Notes: generated by a model not told the origin, from the sequence alone. Counted from the first letter of the stretch, positions 1 through 6,550 are shown. The stretch: DNA of 10,661 nt from Planctomycetaceae bacterium (GCA_031259095.1 JAIRLW010000647.1:1-10661), one strand, 5' to 3'. Translations and numbers: made by a program.

Positions 1-11
1 CAAGATATACT

Positions 12-88
12 GCCCTTTCAGGGCGATTTTATTGGGGATTCTTACCCGCCGCGTTGCGGCGGGCTGGCTTATGTTGCCCTTTCAGGGC
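12..88. repeat. Composite palindromic intergenic repeat
   Basis: Two identical 13-bp near-palindromes, GCCCTTTCAGGGC, lie at 12-24 and 76-88, both followed by GA. Between them is a perfect 8-bp hairpin: CCCGCCGC at 45-52, loop GTT, GCGGCGGG at 56-63. The same 13-mer recurs in opposite orientation at 4480-4492 (GCCCTGAAAGGGC). The G+C-rich modules stand out against the very AT-rich leader. Arrangement and recurrence resemble REP/BIME-type elements mobilised by Y1 (RAYT) transposases. That link is inference, since no such transposase is in the window. The element could also fold as RNA or end transcription from a gene left of the window, but no T-tract directly follows the hairpin. Confidence 0.75.
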
Positions 89-198
89 GAATACTTTTTT
101 AACCTCAAACAAAAACTCCCTGATATATTACGCCTCTTTTATATTAGTGTAAAAGTACGTGTAATATTAAAAAAACTTTAATTTACAGTGTTTAATTT

Positions 199-220
199 CT
201 GTACTTTTAGGAAAGTACAG
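199..220. promoter_or_regulatory. Perfect 9-bp dyad upstream of glgA, possible operator
   Basis: CTGTACTTT (199-207) and AAAGTACAG (212-220) are perfect inverted repeats around a 4-base TAGG centre. The half-site core AAAGTAC also appears alone at 152-158. No T-run follows, so it does not look like an intrinsic terminator. It lies about 220 bp before the glgA start in AT-rich DNA with TATACT/TATAAA-like words just downstream (about 227-240), so a regulator-binding site or a small hairpin in a leader RNA is plausible. Apart from this dyad and the repeat at 12-88, I see no gene or clear signal in 1-438. Confidence 0.3.
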
Positions 221-438
221 TTATCTTATACTACTATAAAATAAAAACAAGTGGGTCAATGTATTACCACAGATTTTGAAACCTTCATGGAAAATTCCAC
301 TGAAATATTTCCTTTTTTCTAAATTATTTCTATTTTCAACACTCTACTATTCAAAATTTATCCAATCGGTTAAAATAACGCGACGTGAAATTTTTCCATT
401 AACCCGAATAACATTAATATTCATAATGAACAGCGACC

Positions 439-1911
439 ATGAACATTTTATTTGCTTGTAGTGAAGTCGCCCCTTTTGCCCGAACTGGCGGTTTAGCCGA
501 TGTTTGTGCTTCACTTCCAACCGCGCTGGCTGAACTCGGACATCATCCTACCCTTTTTCTTCCAGCGTATCGTAGTGTTTTCACTTGCGGAGAATCTATT
601 GAAGAAACCTCTGTCCGATTTCCTGTTCCTGTCGGTCAACGAACCATTCTTGCCGAACTCTGGAAAGGAACGCTCAAAGGTACTGAAATTCCAATCTATT
701 TCGTCCGGCAGGATCACTATTTCGACCGTCTCGAACTTTATTCCGAAAACGGTACGGATTATAACGATAATTGTGAACGTTTTGTGTTTTTTAGCCGTGC
801 TGTGATGGAATCGATTGCCGCGTTGAACCTTTCTGTCGATATTCTCCATTCAAACGACTGGCAAACCGGACTCATTCCGGCTTATCAGGAAATTTTGTAC
901 CACGACAAAAACAGTTATGAAAAAATCGCTACCGTTCACACCATTCACAATTTAGCCTATCAAGGAATTTTCTGGCATTGGGATATGTTGCTGACCGGAA
1001 TTGGTTGGGAACATTTTACCTACAATCAGATGGAGTTTTACGGTAAACTGAATCTGATGAAAACCGGCGTTATGTTTGCTCATGGTATTACGACGGTAAG
1101 TCCTCGTTATGCGTTGGAGATTCAATCGTCTGCGTTTGGTTGCGGCATGGAGTCGGTTCTCCAATACCGAAGCCCAATGCTTCGCGGTATTTTAAACGGC
1201 GTATGCACCAAGCGTTGGAACCCGTCAACCGATCACTATATTGCCGCGCCGTTTGACGAAACAACCGTGTTTGAAAACAAACCAATTTGCAAACAGGATT
1301 TACAAACCGCCTTGGGATTGTCGGTTCAACCGGATACGCCATTGGTTGGAGTGGTGAGCAGGTTTGCCTATCAAAAAGGAATCGATCTGATTGCCGAAGC
1401 CATTCCGCTTTGGGTTGAAAAACACGGTGTTCAGTTTTGTTTGGTTGGAAAAGGCGACGCCGTTTTGGAAACACGTTTGAACGAACTCGCGCAACGTTAT
1501 CCGCAAAATGTTGCGGTGCGGTGTGAATTTTCCGACGAATGGGCACATAAAATCGAAGCCGGTTCCGACATTTTTCTCATGCCCAGCCGTTATGAACCTT
1601 GCGGATTAAATCAAATGTACAGCCAACTTTACGGGACAGTTCCAATCGTTCACGATACCGGCGGTCTTGCAGATACGGTGGTCGATCTCAACGATGAAAC
1701 ATTACTCAACGGCACTGCAACCGGATTCTCCTTTTATGCCGATTCCATGCACGATCTCAATACCGCGATCTGGAGAGCATTTGATGTTTACCGGAACAAA
1801 AAGGACGTCTGGAAACGTTTAATACAAAACGGCATGAGACAAAACTGGTCATGGTCAAAAAGCGCGGAACAATATATTCGGTTTTACGAAAAATTGCGAA
1901 GCAAAAAATAA
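439..1911 (+). CDS. glgA: Glycogen (starch) synthase, GT5 family
   Basis: Cytoplasmic enzyme that moves glucose from ADP-glucose onto the non-reducing end of an alpha-1,4-glucan, the elongation step of glycogen synthesis. The 490-aa length is close to the usual bacterial value of about 480. The N-terminal GT5 domain opens with an ARTGGLADV motif (residues 14-22), the family's KTGGLADV sugar-nucleotide loop with Arg in place of Lys. HSNDWQTGL (137-145) and HTIHNLAYQG (167-176) follow. The C-terminal GT1-type domain has SRFAYQKGIDL (307-317, with the phosphate-contacting Arg308 and Lys313), SRYEPCGLNQ (383-392, Glu386) and DTGGLADTV (406-414). The usual NGVD motif reads NGVC (253-256). The ATG at 439 gives the exact family N-terminus (MNILFACSEVAPF), although no strong Shine-Dalgarno precedes it. 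No other glycogen gene is in view. Confidence 0.95.
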   Translation: MNILFACSEVAPFARTGGLADVCASLPTALAELGHHPTLFLPAYRSVFTCGESIEETSVRFPVPVGQRTILAELWKGTLKGTEIPIYFVRQDHYFDRLELYSENGTDYNDNCERFVFFSRAVMESIAALNLSVDILHSNDWQTGLIPAYQEILYHDKNSYEKIATVHTIHNLAYQGIFWHWDMLLTGIGWEHFTYNQMEFYGKLNLMKTGVMFAHGITTVSPRYALEIQSSAFGCGMESVLQYRSPMLRGILNGVCTKRWNPSTDHYIAAPFDETTVFENKPICKQDLQTALGLSVQPDTPLVGVVSRFAYQKGIDLIAEAIPLWVEKHGVQFCLVGKGDAVLETRLNELAQRYPQNVAVRCEFSDEWAHKIEAGSDIFLMPSRYEPCGLNQMYSQLYGTVPIVHDTGGLADTVVDLNDETLLNGTATGFSFYADSMHDLNTAIWRAFDVYRNKKDVWKRLIQNGMRQNWSWSKSAEQYIRFYEKLRSKK

Positions 1912-2003
1912 TTGATAATCGATTGGCCTCTGTGGACAGATGGCAATTTAAGACCAAAACGGTTGGCAATAACTAAGTAACTAATTGCCGTAATTTAATT
2001 AAT

Positions 2004-2008
2004 AAGGA
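2004..2008 (+). promoter_or_regulatory. Ribosome binding site of the corrinoid protein gene
   Basis: AAGGA at 2004-2008 stands 8 bases before the ATG at 2017 and fixes that start. Just upstream, GGCAAT (1965-1970) and ATTGCC (1984-1989) form a 6-bp inverted repeat with a 13-base gap. It may be a leader hairpin, but it is short and of unclear meaning. Confidence 0.6.
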
Positions 2009-2016
2009 TTACAACA

Positions 2017-2640
2017 ATGTCCGATTTAGCTGAAGCCCTTTCATCGTGCGACGATTCGTTAACTCTACAATTAATTCAGGAACGTTTGAACGCCGGAGTT
2101 CCTGCTACCGAAATTGTTGCGGAATGTAATACTGGAATGACTCAACTCGGAGAACGTTTCGATCAAGGAGAAGCGTTTATTCCTGATTTAATGTTTTCCG
2201 GCATGATTATGAAAAAAGCAATGGAAATGCTGCAACCATATCTCGAATCAGGTCGGGAAACGTCCGAAAAAAAGAAAACTCTTGTTATCGGAACAGTCCA
2301 AAACGACATTCACGACATCGGAAAAGATATAACGGCAATGCTGTTTCGCAGTCATGGTTTTCGGGTTATTGATCTTGGCGTTGACGTAACGCCGGAAAAA
2401 TTCGTAATGTCCATTCAGGAACATCAACCGGAATTTGTCGGTTTGAGTCTGCTTTTGACTACTTGTTACCAATCGGTAATCAATACGGTTCAAGCGATAG
2501 AATCGGCTGGACTTCGCAATCAGGTTAAATTATGTGTTGGCGGAGCCGCCGCAACGTCTTTACTGGCGGAAAAAGCAAACTGCGATTTTTACGGCAAAAC
2601 CGCCGTCGAAGCAGTACGTTGGGCTTCCGCGCAAGAATAA
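2017..2640 (+). CDS. Corrinoid (B12-binding) methyltransferase-type protein
   Basis: Small cytoplasmic methyl carrier of the MtaC/MtbC/MttC/MetH-B12-domain type. In this family a cobalamin-bound methyl group is taken from a substrate by one methyltransferase and passed to an acceptor by another. The 207-aa length is normal. Residues about 1-85 form the helical cap (B12-binding_2-like). Residues about 87-205 form the Rossmann-like B12 domain, with the base-off/His-on signature DIHDIG (Asp97, His99, Gly102), SLL (144-146) and GG (175-176). His99 is the expected lower cobalt ligand. The substrate cannot be read from this protein. Methylamines, methanol, methoxylated aromatics or a URO-D-type methyltransferase partner are all possible. 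No methyltransferase, reductive activator or B12 transport gene is in the window, so it looks orphan here. It starts 105 bp after glgA with its own good RBS. Confidence 0.9.
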   Translation: MSDLAEALSSCDDSLTLQLIQERLNAGVPATEIVAECNTGMTQLGERFDQGEAFIPDLMFSGMIMKKAMEMLQPYLESGRETSEKKKTLVIGTVQNDIHDIGKDITAMLFRSHGFRVIDLGVDVTPEKFVMSIQEHQPEFVGLSLLLTTCYQSVINTVQAIESAGLRNQVKLCVGGAAATSLLAEKANCDFYGKTAVEAVRWASAQE

Positions 2641-2661
2641 ATGAAAATAAAGAAAGCAGAT

Positions 2662-2756
2662 ATTTGTCCCATTTAGTTACAATTGTCCCATTGGTCCCCA
2701 TTGTCCTTAATGTCCCCTATTGAACATTTTGGGACATGAGGACTAATGAGACAAAT
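2662..2756. repeat. GTCCC short-repeat cluster forming a long imperfect hairpin
   Basis: Five GTCC-headed units begin at 2666, 2684, 2694, 2703 and 2712, about 9-10 bp apart (one double step), with ATT-type spacers. The cluster is also self-complementary. ATGTCCC (2710-2716) pairs perfectly with GGGACAT (2731-2737), GTCC (2703-2706) with GGAC (2740-2743), and the outer arm starting ATTTGTCCCATT (2662) with the arm ending GAGACAAAT (2756). It fills most of the 151-bp spacer before the coiled-coil protein gene. It might affect expression of that gene, or simply be a mobile or slippage-derived repeat. Confidence 0.65.
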
Positions 2757-2791
2757 AATTTTTTACTAATACTCTAACACCAACTCAAATC

Positions 2792-4339
2792 ATGAACCAA
2801 CAACAGCGTACACAAATTCTTTCAACATTTCGGCGTCGGCTTTTCGGCTTGTTGTTTCTCAAAAAGATCATCACTTTTACAGCGGTGTTTTTGTTTCTTT
2901 GGGGAATGGTCATATTAACGCTTCGTGTCGGCGGTTGGTATGAGCCGAATTTTGTTTCGTTTAGTTTGACGGCTTATGCGGTTGTTCCGTTGTCGGCGTG
3001 GTTGACGGCACGGAAACTTCTGCCCGATACTCGGAAACTCGGCGCAATTTTAGATCGCGATAACCAAATCGGCGGTCTTATGATGAGTTCTTTTGACAAG
3101 GAACTCGGCGATTGGAATATTTTTATGAAAACAATAAATATTCCGAAAATTTATTGGAAATCGCCGCAAACAATTGGTCTTATTTTATTGGCATTTTGTT
3201 TTGCTATTATTTCATTGCTTCTTCCGGTGTCTGCATTTTCCGTACCGGTTCGTAATCGTCTGAATGTGGAGGATCAAGTACGACGTTTGACTTCACAACT
3301 GAATGTACTGGAAGAGGAAAATATTCTGGAGGTTGAAGAAGTCGAAACAAGAAAACTCGATCTGGAACGTATTCAAAACAACGCCGACGGTTTAGGACCG
3401 GTTAAAACATTTGACGCTTTAGATCATATTGAAAATCGAATGAATCAAAAAGTTGCCGAAGCGGTTGAAAATGCTCAGCGGACAACGGAAACATTAGCCG
3501 AAACCGAAGCTCTTTCGCAACAAGTTCAAAAGATTTCCTCTGAACTTGACGAGTCAACCGCTAAATCATTGATGGAAGGTTTGGCTCATTCGTTGGAAGA
3601 AATGCTTGCGCAAAATTCCGAACTTGCGAAAGATTTGAAAGAGGCGTTGGAGAAACAAATGTCGGAAACGAAGCAAAATCAAAACGAAAATAAGGATAAA
3701 AATGAAAATGAACAAAAAAAAGAGAAGGCAATGATGAAATCTCTCAAGAAAATGATGAACGAAAATAACTTGCAAAATCTAACGCCGGAAATGTTACAGC
3801 AACTTTGCGAAGCGATGAAACAATGTCAGGGCAATGGTGAACGGAGGTGTGAAAGTCTTCAAAATGCGGGCTTTCCGATTGATCAGGATATACTGAAAAA
3901 GTTGTCGGAAGCGCGAAAGATTGATCGCGAGGAAGCGGAGCGAATGTTGAGTGATTTGTGGGCGAACTGTGACGGTTGTGATGGTGAATGTCCGGGTCTG
4001 GGCGAATGCAATCAATCGTCGAGAAGTCCGCGTTACACGAAAAAACAGAATTGGGCAACCGATCCGAATGCCGAACCGGGTGATACGCGATTTACCAAAG
4101 ACGCGGATGAAGAAGGCGCCGAGTTCAAAGCAACGTTCTTGCCGTTATCTGATCTTGAAGCGTTTCGGAATAGCCAAAAGATTGGCGCGTCTATTTCGTC
4201 GCCGGAGTTCAATCCTAATAGCGAAACGGAAAATAATGGCGGAGCGATTACCAAAACGGACGGCGGAAATGGAACAGCCCATAATCGTACCATTTATCCT
4301 CAACATCGCGGAACAGTCGAACGATTTTTCAAACGCTAA
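2792..4339 (+). CDS. Membrane-anchored coiled-coil protein, unknown function
   Basis: I do not recognise a named family with confidence. The 515-aa product has three hydrophobic segments (about 22-47, 53-73 and 127-149) with a short loop between the second and third holding RKLGAILDRDNQIGGLMM (81-98). After the third comes a long charged, helical region (about 158-345) with strong coiled-coil character. Its middle contains a low-complexity N/E/K run (294-312). A cysteine cluster follows: Cys345 and Cys353, then Cys393, 396, 400 and 406 in a CDGCDGEC...GEC pattern. The C-terminus ends in a PQHRGTVERFFKR tail. From memory, the 'LDR..GGLMM' loop and an 'R..VERYF' end occur in large uncharacterised planctomycete membrane proteins, sometimes near MoxR/DUF58-type genes. 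That is recollection, not a search result. The topology suggests a long domain on one side of the membrane. No clear Shine-Dalgarno precedes the ATG; the upstream spacer is mostly repeat. Confidence 0.75.
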   Translation: MNQQQRTQILSTFRRRLFGLLFLKKIITFTAVFLFLWGMVILTLRVGGWYEPNFVSFSLTAYAVVPLSAWLTARKLLPDTRKLGAILDRDNQIGGLMMSSFDKELGDWNIFMKTINIPKIYWKSPQTIGLILLAFCFAIISLLLPVSAFSVPVRNRLNVEDQVRRLTSQLNVLEEENILEVEEVETRKLDLERIQNNADGLGPVKTFDALDHIENRMNQKVAEAVENAQRTTETLAETEALSQQVQKISSELDESTAKSLMEGLAHSLEEMLAQNSELAKDLKEALEKQMSETKQNQNENKDKNENEQKKEKAMMKSLKKMMNENNLQNLTPEMLQQLCEAMKQCQGNGERRCESLQNAGFPIDQDILKKLSEARKIDREEAERMLSDLWANCDGCDGECPGLGECNQSSRSPRYTKKQNWATDPNAEPGDTRFTKDADEEGAEFKATFLPLSDLEAFRNSQKIGASISSPEFNPNSETENNGGAITKTDGGNGTAHNRTIYPQHRGTVERFFKR

Positions 4340-4406
4340 TTTTTTTTTAGTTGAGCGTGGAAAGTTGATAGCGGACAGTGAAGGAAGCAACACTGTGAGA
4401 TAGACG

Positions 4407-4514
4407 ATGTTTCGCCGAATGGTTTTTATCGTAACTGTCTATTTTATTTTTTGTTCAGGTATTGTGAAATCAGAATTTAGCCCTGAAAGGGCGACCAGAT
4501 ATGGTATGATATAA
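4407..4514 (+). pseudogene. Possible 5' remnant of a secreted-protein gene, 35 codons
   Basis: An ATG at 4407 opens a 35-codon frame reading MFRRMVFIVTVYFIFCSGIV and then about 15 further residues to TAA (4512-4514). The start looks like a signal peptide: two Arg, a hydrophobic core and a FCSG end that loosely resembles a lipobox. The frame runs straight into the palindromic repeat GCCCTGAAAGGGC (4480-4492) and stops shortly after. It could be the beginning of an exported-protein gene cut by repeat insertion or deletion, or pure chance in a short spacer. No convincing ribosome site is present. Confidence 0.2.
4480..4492. repeat. Third copy of the 13-bp palindromic repeat
   Basis: GCCCTGAAAGGGC is the exact reverse complement of the copies at 12-24 and 76-88. 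It sits in the 296-bp spacer between the coiled-coil protein gene and the minus-strand TlpA gene. The CCCGCCGC hairpin module of the first locus is absent here. The rest of 4340-4635 is AT-rich, with one T-run at 4340-4348 and no clear terminator hairpin. Confidence 0.7.
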
Positions 4515-4635
4515 AATGGTAAATTATTTTTGTGGAATTAATGACAATGTTATCTATCGTTTTGCTATCCGATTATTGACCGTTTAATGGCATGGGATTC
4601 CCCTTTTGCTCCGATTGTCTCTTATGTTTCTTGTA

Positions 4636-5946
4636 TTATTCGCCAAATATTTTTTCCAATATTTCGTCGAGTTTTTGACCGCGTGCGTCAAGGAGGATAG
4701 CGTTACCGGATTGGTCGCGGAGCAGAACAACCGGAAGTTGTTTGGCTCCGTAGTAACCGGATAACAACGGTAACGACAATTCCGACAATTTTGTTGTTTC
4801 CTTCGATAATGTTTTCCAAGGTAACGGATTTCGTTCCAGATAGTCGGTTAATTTTTTGAGATCGGAATCGACATTGTAACCAATAATCTCAAAACCTTTT
4901 TTGTGATATTTTTCGTAAAGTTTTTTCAGATGCGGAAATTCGCCGACACAGGGACCACACCATATTGCCCAAAAATCAAGCAGGACAACTTTGCCGTCCA
5001 ACGATTTTTCGTCTAATTTTTTACCGTTTAAGTCTGTACCCCAAATGGGCATCGGTTTACCGATTAGTTCTTGCCGACGCAGCGTGCCTTCGTAAATTTC
5101 AGCGTATTCCTGAATAACCGGATCGGAAATTTGTTTTTGTACATCAATAAAAACGTTGCGCAACAATTCAGCCGTTTCAGGCAACCGGTTTGAATTTGGA
5201 AAAGTTGAACGGAAAAGTTCAAGCGTATCAAGAAATGCTTCGGCGATTTTCATATTGTCTTCGGTCGGATATTTTTTCAGAAAATCCGAAAACAATTTGT
5301 TAGCCGAAACTAATTTTTCATCGGCCTCGGAAATATCCGGCAATTGTTGAGACGAATTTTCCTCGCGGTCTTCCATTGGTTGACGAATAAGATTCAACGA
5401 CCGTAAACACGCATTCCGTTTGAGATGTTGAAACAACGGCGAAAGAACCGCGTATTGTTCAATTTCTGTTGCAAATTTATGCAACACTTTTATGTTTTCT
5501 GAATGGAGATCAACCTTATGGGCAAGCGATTGGTATTTCAAAAAACATGATTCCGCCCAAAGATCAACGGCGTTGACCGGAATATTTTTGTACAAATTCC
5601 ATGTTCCGCGAATATGGTTTGCCCGATCTTTTTTGATTTCTTTCGGTGCGGAGTCGGGCAAATCGGAATCTCGTGACCGTGTTGCGGCAACTTCGGACAA
5701 TTTATCGTACAAAATGGACAACTGTTGATGATGAAGGATATTTTTCTGTTTCTCTTCATCGTTTTTTGGTTTCCGTTCAATCGGAAACGGATTCGCATAA
5801 AGAAAACGTTGATAATAAAACAAAAATTCTTCCACGTTTTGCGATGGAACATTTTCCGCTGTCCACAATGTTTCCGCAAGACCATAAGTTGTCGGAACAT
5901 AAACGAACAACATCAGCATAATAAAAAACGGTAACATGATTTTCAT
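4636..5946 (-). CDS. Secreted TlpA-family thioredoxin-fold protein with long N-terminal domain
   Basis: A 436-aa exported protein. The signal peptide is MKIMLPFFIMLMLFVYVPTTYG (about 1-22). Residues about 30-290 are a helical, charged region I do not recognise. The C-terminal TlpA/AhpC-TSA-type domain (about 295-436) has the redox motif WCGPC (329-333), preceded by VVLLDFWAI, and the cis-proline region KQLPVV (403-407, Pro405). Family members reduce or exchange disulfides on exported proteins, often in cytochrome maturation. The long N-terminal region before a TlpA domain is common in Planctomycetota (recollection). I chose the ATG at 5944-5946 because GGAG (complement of 5955-5958) lies 8 bases upstream and a signal peptide starts at once. 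The frame stays open to 6213, but that extension reads through a known type of non-coding repeat. The partner protein is unknown. Confidence 0.88.
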   Translation of the reverse strand: MKIMLPFFIMLMLFVYVPTTYGLAETLWTAENVPSQNVEEFLFYYQRFLYANPFPIERKPKNDEEKQKNILHHQQLSILYDKLSEVAATRSRDSDLPDSAPKEIKKDRANHIRGTWNLYKNIPVNAVDLWAESCFLKYQSLAHKVDLHSENIKVLHKFATEIEQYAVLSPLFQHLKRNACLRSLNLIRQPMEDREENSSQQLPDISEADEKLVSANKLFSDFLKKYPTEDNMKIAEAFLDTLELFRSTFPNSNRLPETAELLRNVFIDVQKQISDPVIQEYAEIYEGTLRRQELIGKPMPIWGTDLNGKKLDEKSLDGKVVLLDFWAIWCGPCVGEFPHLKKLYEKYHKKGFEIIGYNVDSDLKKLTDYLERNPLPWKTLSKETTKLSELSLPLLSGYYGAKQLPVVLLRDQSGNAILLDARGQKLDEILEKIFGE

Positions 5947-6030
5947 TGTTAAATCTCCAACAATTGAAAAAACGAAAAAAAATAGTAATTGTCTATAGTT
6001 ATTAACCTTCGAGCATACCGAGCGAGAAGT

Positions 6031-6189
6031 CCGCAGATGACGCAGATTTTCGCCAATTGTTTTTAAATTATTTTTATTTTCACCGCGAAAAACATGAAGG
6101 TTCACGAAAGGTTTTAAACAATAAAAAATAGAAACATCATTTTCGTGTCCCTTCGTGTCTTTCGTAGTTAAAGTCAGCGTAATCAGCGG
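6031..6189. repeat. Nested inverted repeat of degenerate CGCAGA and CACGAA units
   Basis: The outer arms CCGCAGATGACGCAGATT (6031-6048) and AGTCAGCGTAATCAGCGG (6172-6189) match as inverted repeats at 14 of 18 positions. The inner arms are at 6086-6109, with ATGAAGG-CACGAAA units, and 6141-6164, with CGTGTCCCTTCGTGTC units. They match at 20 of 24. Each arm is itself built of short degenerate repeats. Read on the minus strand the right inner arm gives the peptide TTKDTKGHE, a known hallmark of falsely translated repeats of this type in several phyla. It lies upstream of the TlpA start, in the divergent spacer. Confidence 0.75.
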
Positions 6190-6367
6190 ATTATTAGGTG
6201 TTCTGCGGTTCATAAAAATAGACTGTTACAAAAAAATGATTTGTCGGGAATTTGCGGAATCAGACAACGTTCACATTAGATTGTTTCTCAAAGGTAATAT
6301 ATTTTAGTGAATCGCGGAAATCAACACAAGTGGTTCATAAAATATACCCTTTTCCAAAAACAAACGA

Positions 6368-6393
6368 TTCGATTTTAATCGACTGAAATCGAA
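6368..6393. promoter_or_regulatory. 8-bp dyad in the divergent spacer, possible operator
   Basis: TTCGATTT (6368-6375) and AAATCGAA (6386-6393) are perfect inverted repeats with a 10-base gap, about 160 bp before the hydrolase start. A loose promoter-like pair follows: TTGATA at 6425-6430 and AT-rich TATTTT at 6449-6454. The region is so AT-rich that chance matches are likely. Beyond this and the repeats, I see no gene in 5947-6550. Confidence 0.22.
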
Positions 6394-6401
6394 ATAAAAT
6401 T

Positions 6402-6422
6402 AATTTTTAGAGCCCCCTATTG
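6402..6422 (+). repeat. TTTTTAGAG / CCCTATTG repeat module, copy 1
   Basis: AATTTTTAGAG is followed by CC and then CCCTATTG (6415-6422). A near-identical module is at 10344-10365, with GTT instead of CC between the parts. A rearranged version, with CCCTATTG first, lies at 6522-6543. Confidence 0.6.
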
Positions 6423-6511
6423 TATTGATAATAAAATAGAGTAAAAATTATTTTATAAGGAATTTTTAAAAATATCATTTGCCAAAAGATTCTTAATTAA
6501 TTGATTTTTTA

Positions 6512-6544
6512 TCCCATTAGTCCCTATTGTCCCTTTTTAGAGGA
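6512..6544 (+). repeat. GTCCCTATT 9-bp tandem units that include the hydrolase gene's RBS
   Basis: TCCC words at 6512, 6521 and 6530 recur with an exact 9-bp period (TCCCATTAG, TCCCTATTG, TCCCTTTTT). They run directly into TTTTTAGAGG (6534-6543), a 10-mer also present at 10346-10355. The AGAGGA at 6539-6544 is the Shine-Dalgarno for the ATG at 6551 (6-base spacing). The ribosome site of the hydrolase therefore appears to be part of the repeat module. Confidence 0.6.
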
Positions 6545-6550
6545 ATACTC

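Noticed and set aside
12..88. CRISPR array
   Set aside because: Only two short 13-bp copies flank one hairpin, with no spacer-repeat periodicity and no cas genes.
276..461. 61-codon open frame overlapping the glgA start
   Set aside because: Low-complexity Phe/Ile/Lys-rich translation of AT-rich leader DNA, with no ribosome site, and it overlaps the start of a confident gene in another frame.
1088..1546. 152-codon minus-strand open frame inside glgA
   Set aside because: Antisense shadow of conserved GlgA codons with no motif or ribosome site.
1912..2016. Cobalamin riboswitch before the corrinoid protein gene
   Set aside because: The spacer is only 105 bp and I see no B12-box-like GCCACTG sequence or suitable fold; only a small GGCAAT/ATTGCC dyad.
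4333..4358. Intrinsic terminator after the coiled-coil protein gene
   Set aside because: The nine-T run lies in the loop between weak ACGCT and AGCGT arms, not after a stem, so the geometry is wrong.
5947..6213. N-terminal 89-residue extension of the TlpA protein
   Set aside because: It reads through a degenerate inverted repeat (TTKDTKGHE peptide), while the internal ATG at 5944-5946 has a good GGAG site and opens a signal peptide.
6527..6550. TTG start giving eight extra residues on the hydrolase
   Set aside because: It lies within the GTCCCTATT repeat, has no ribosome site of its own, and ATG 6551 has AGAGGA at ideal spacing followed by a standard signal peptide.
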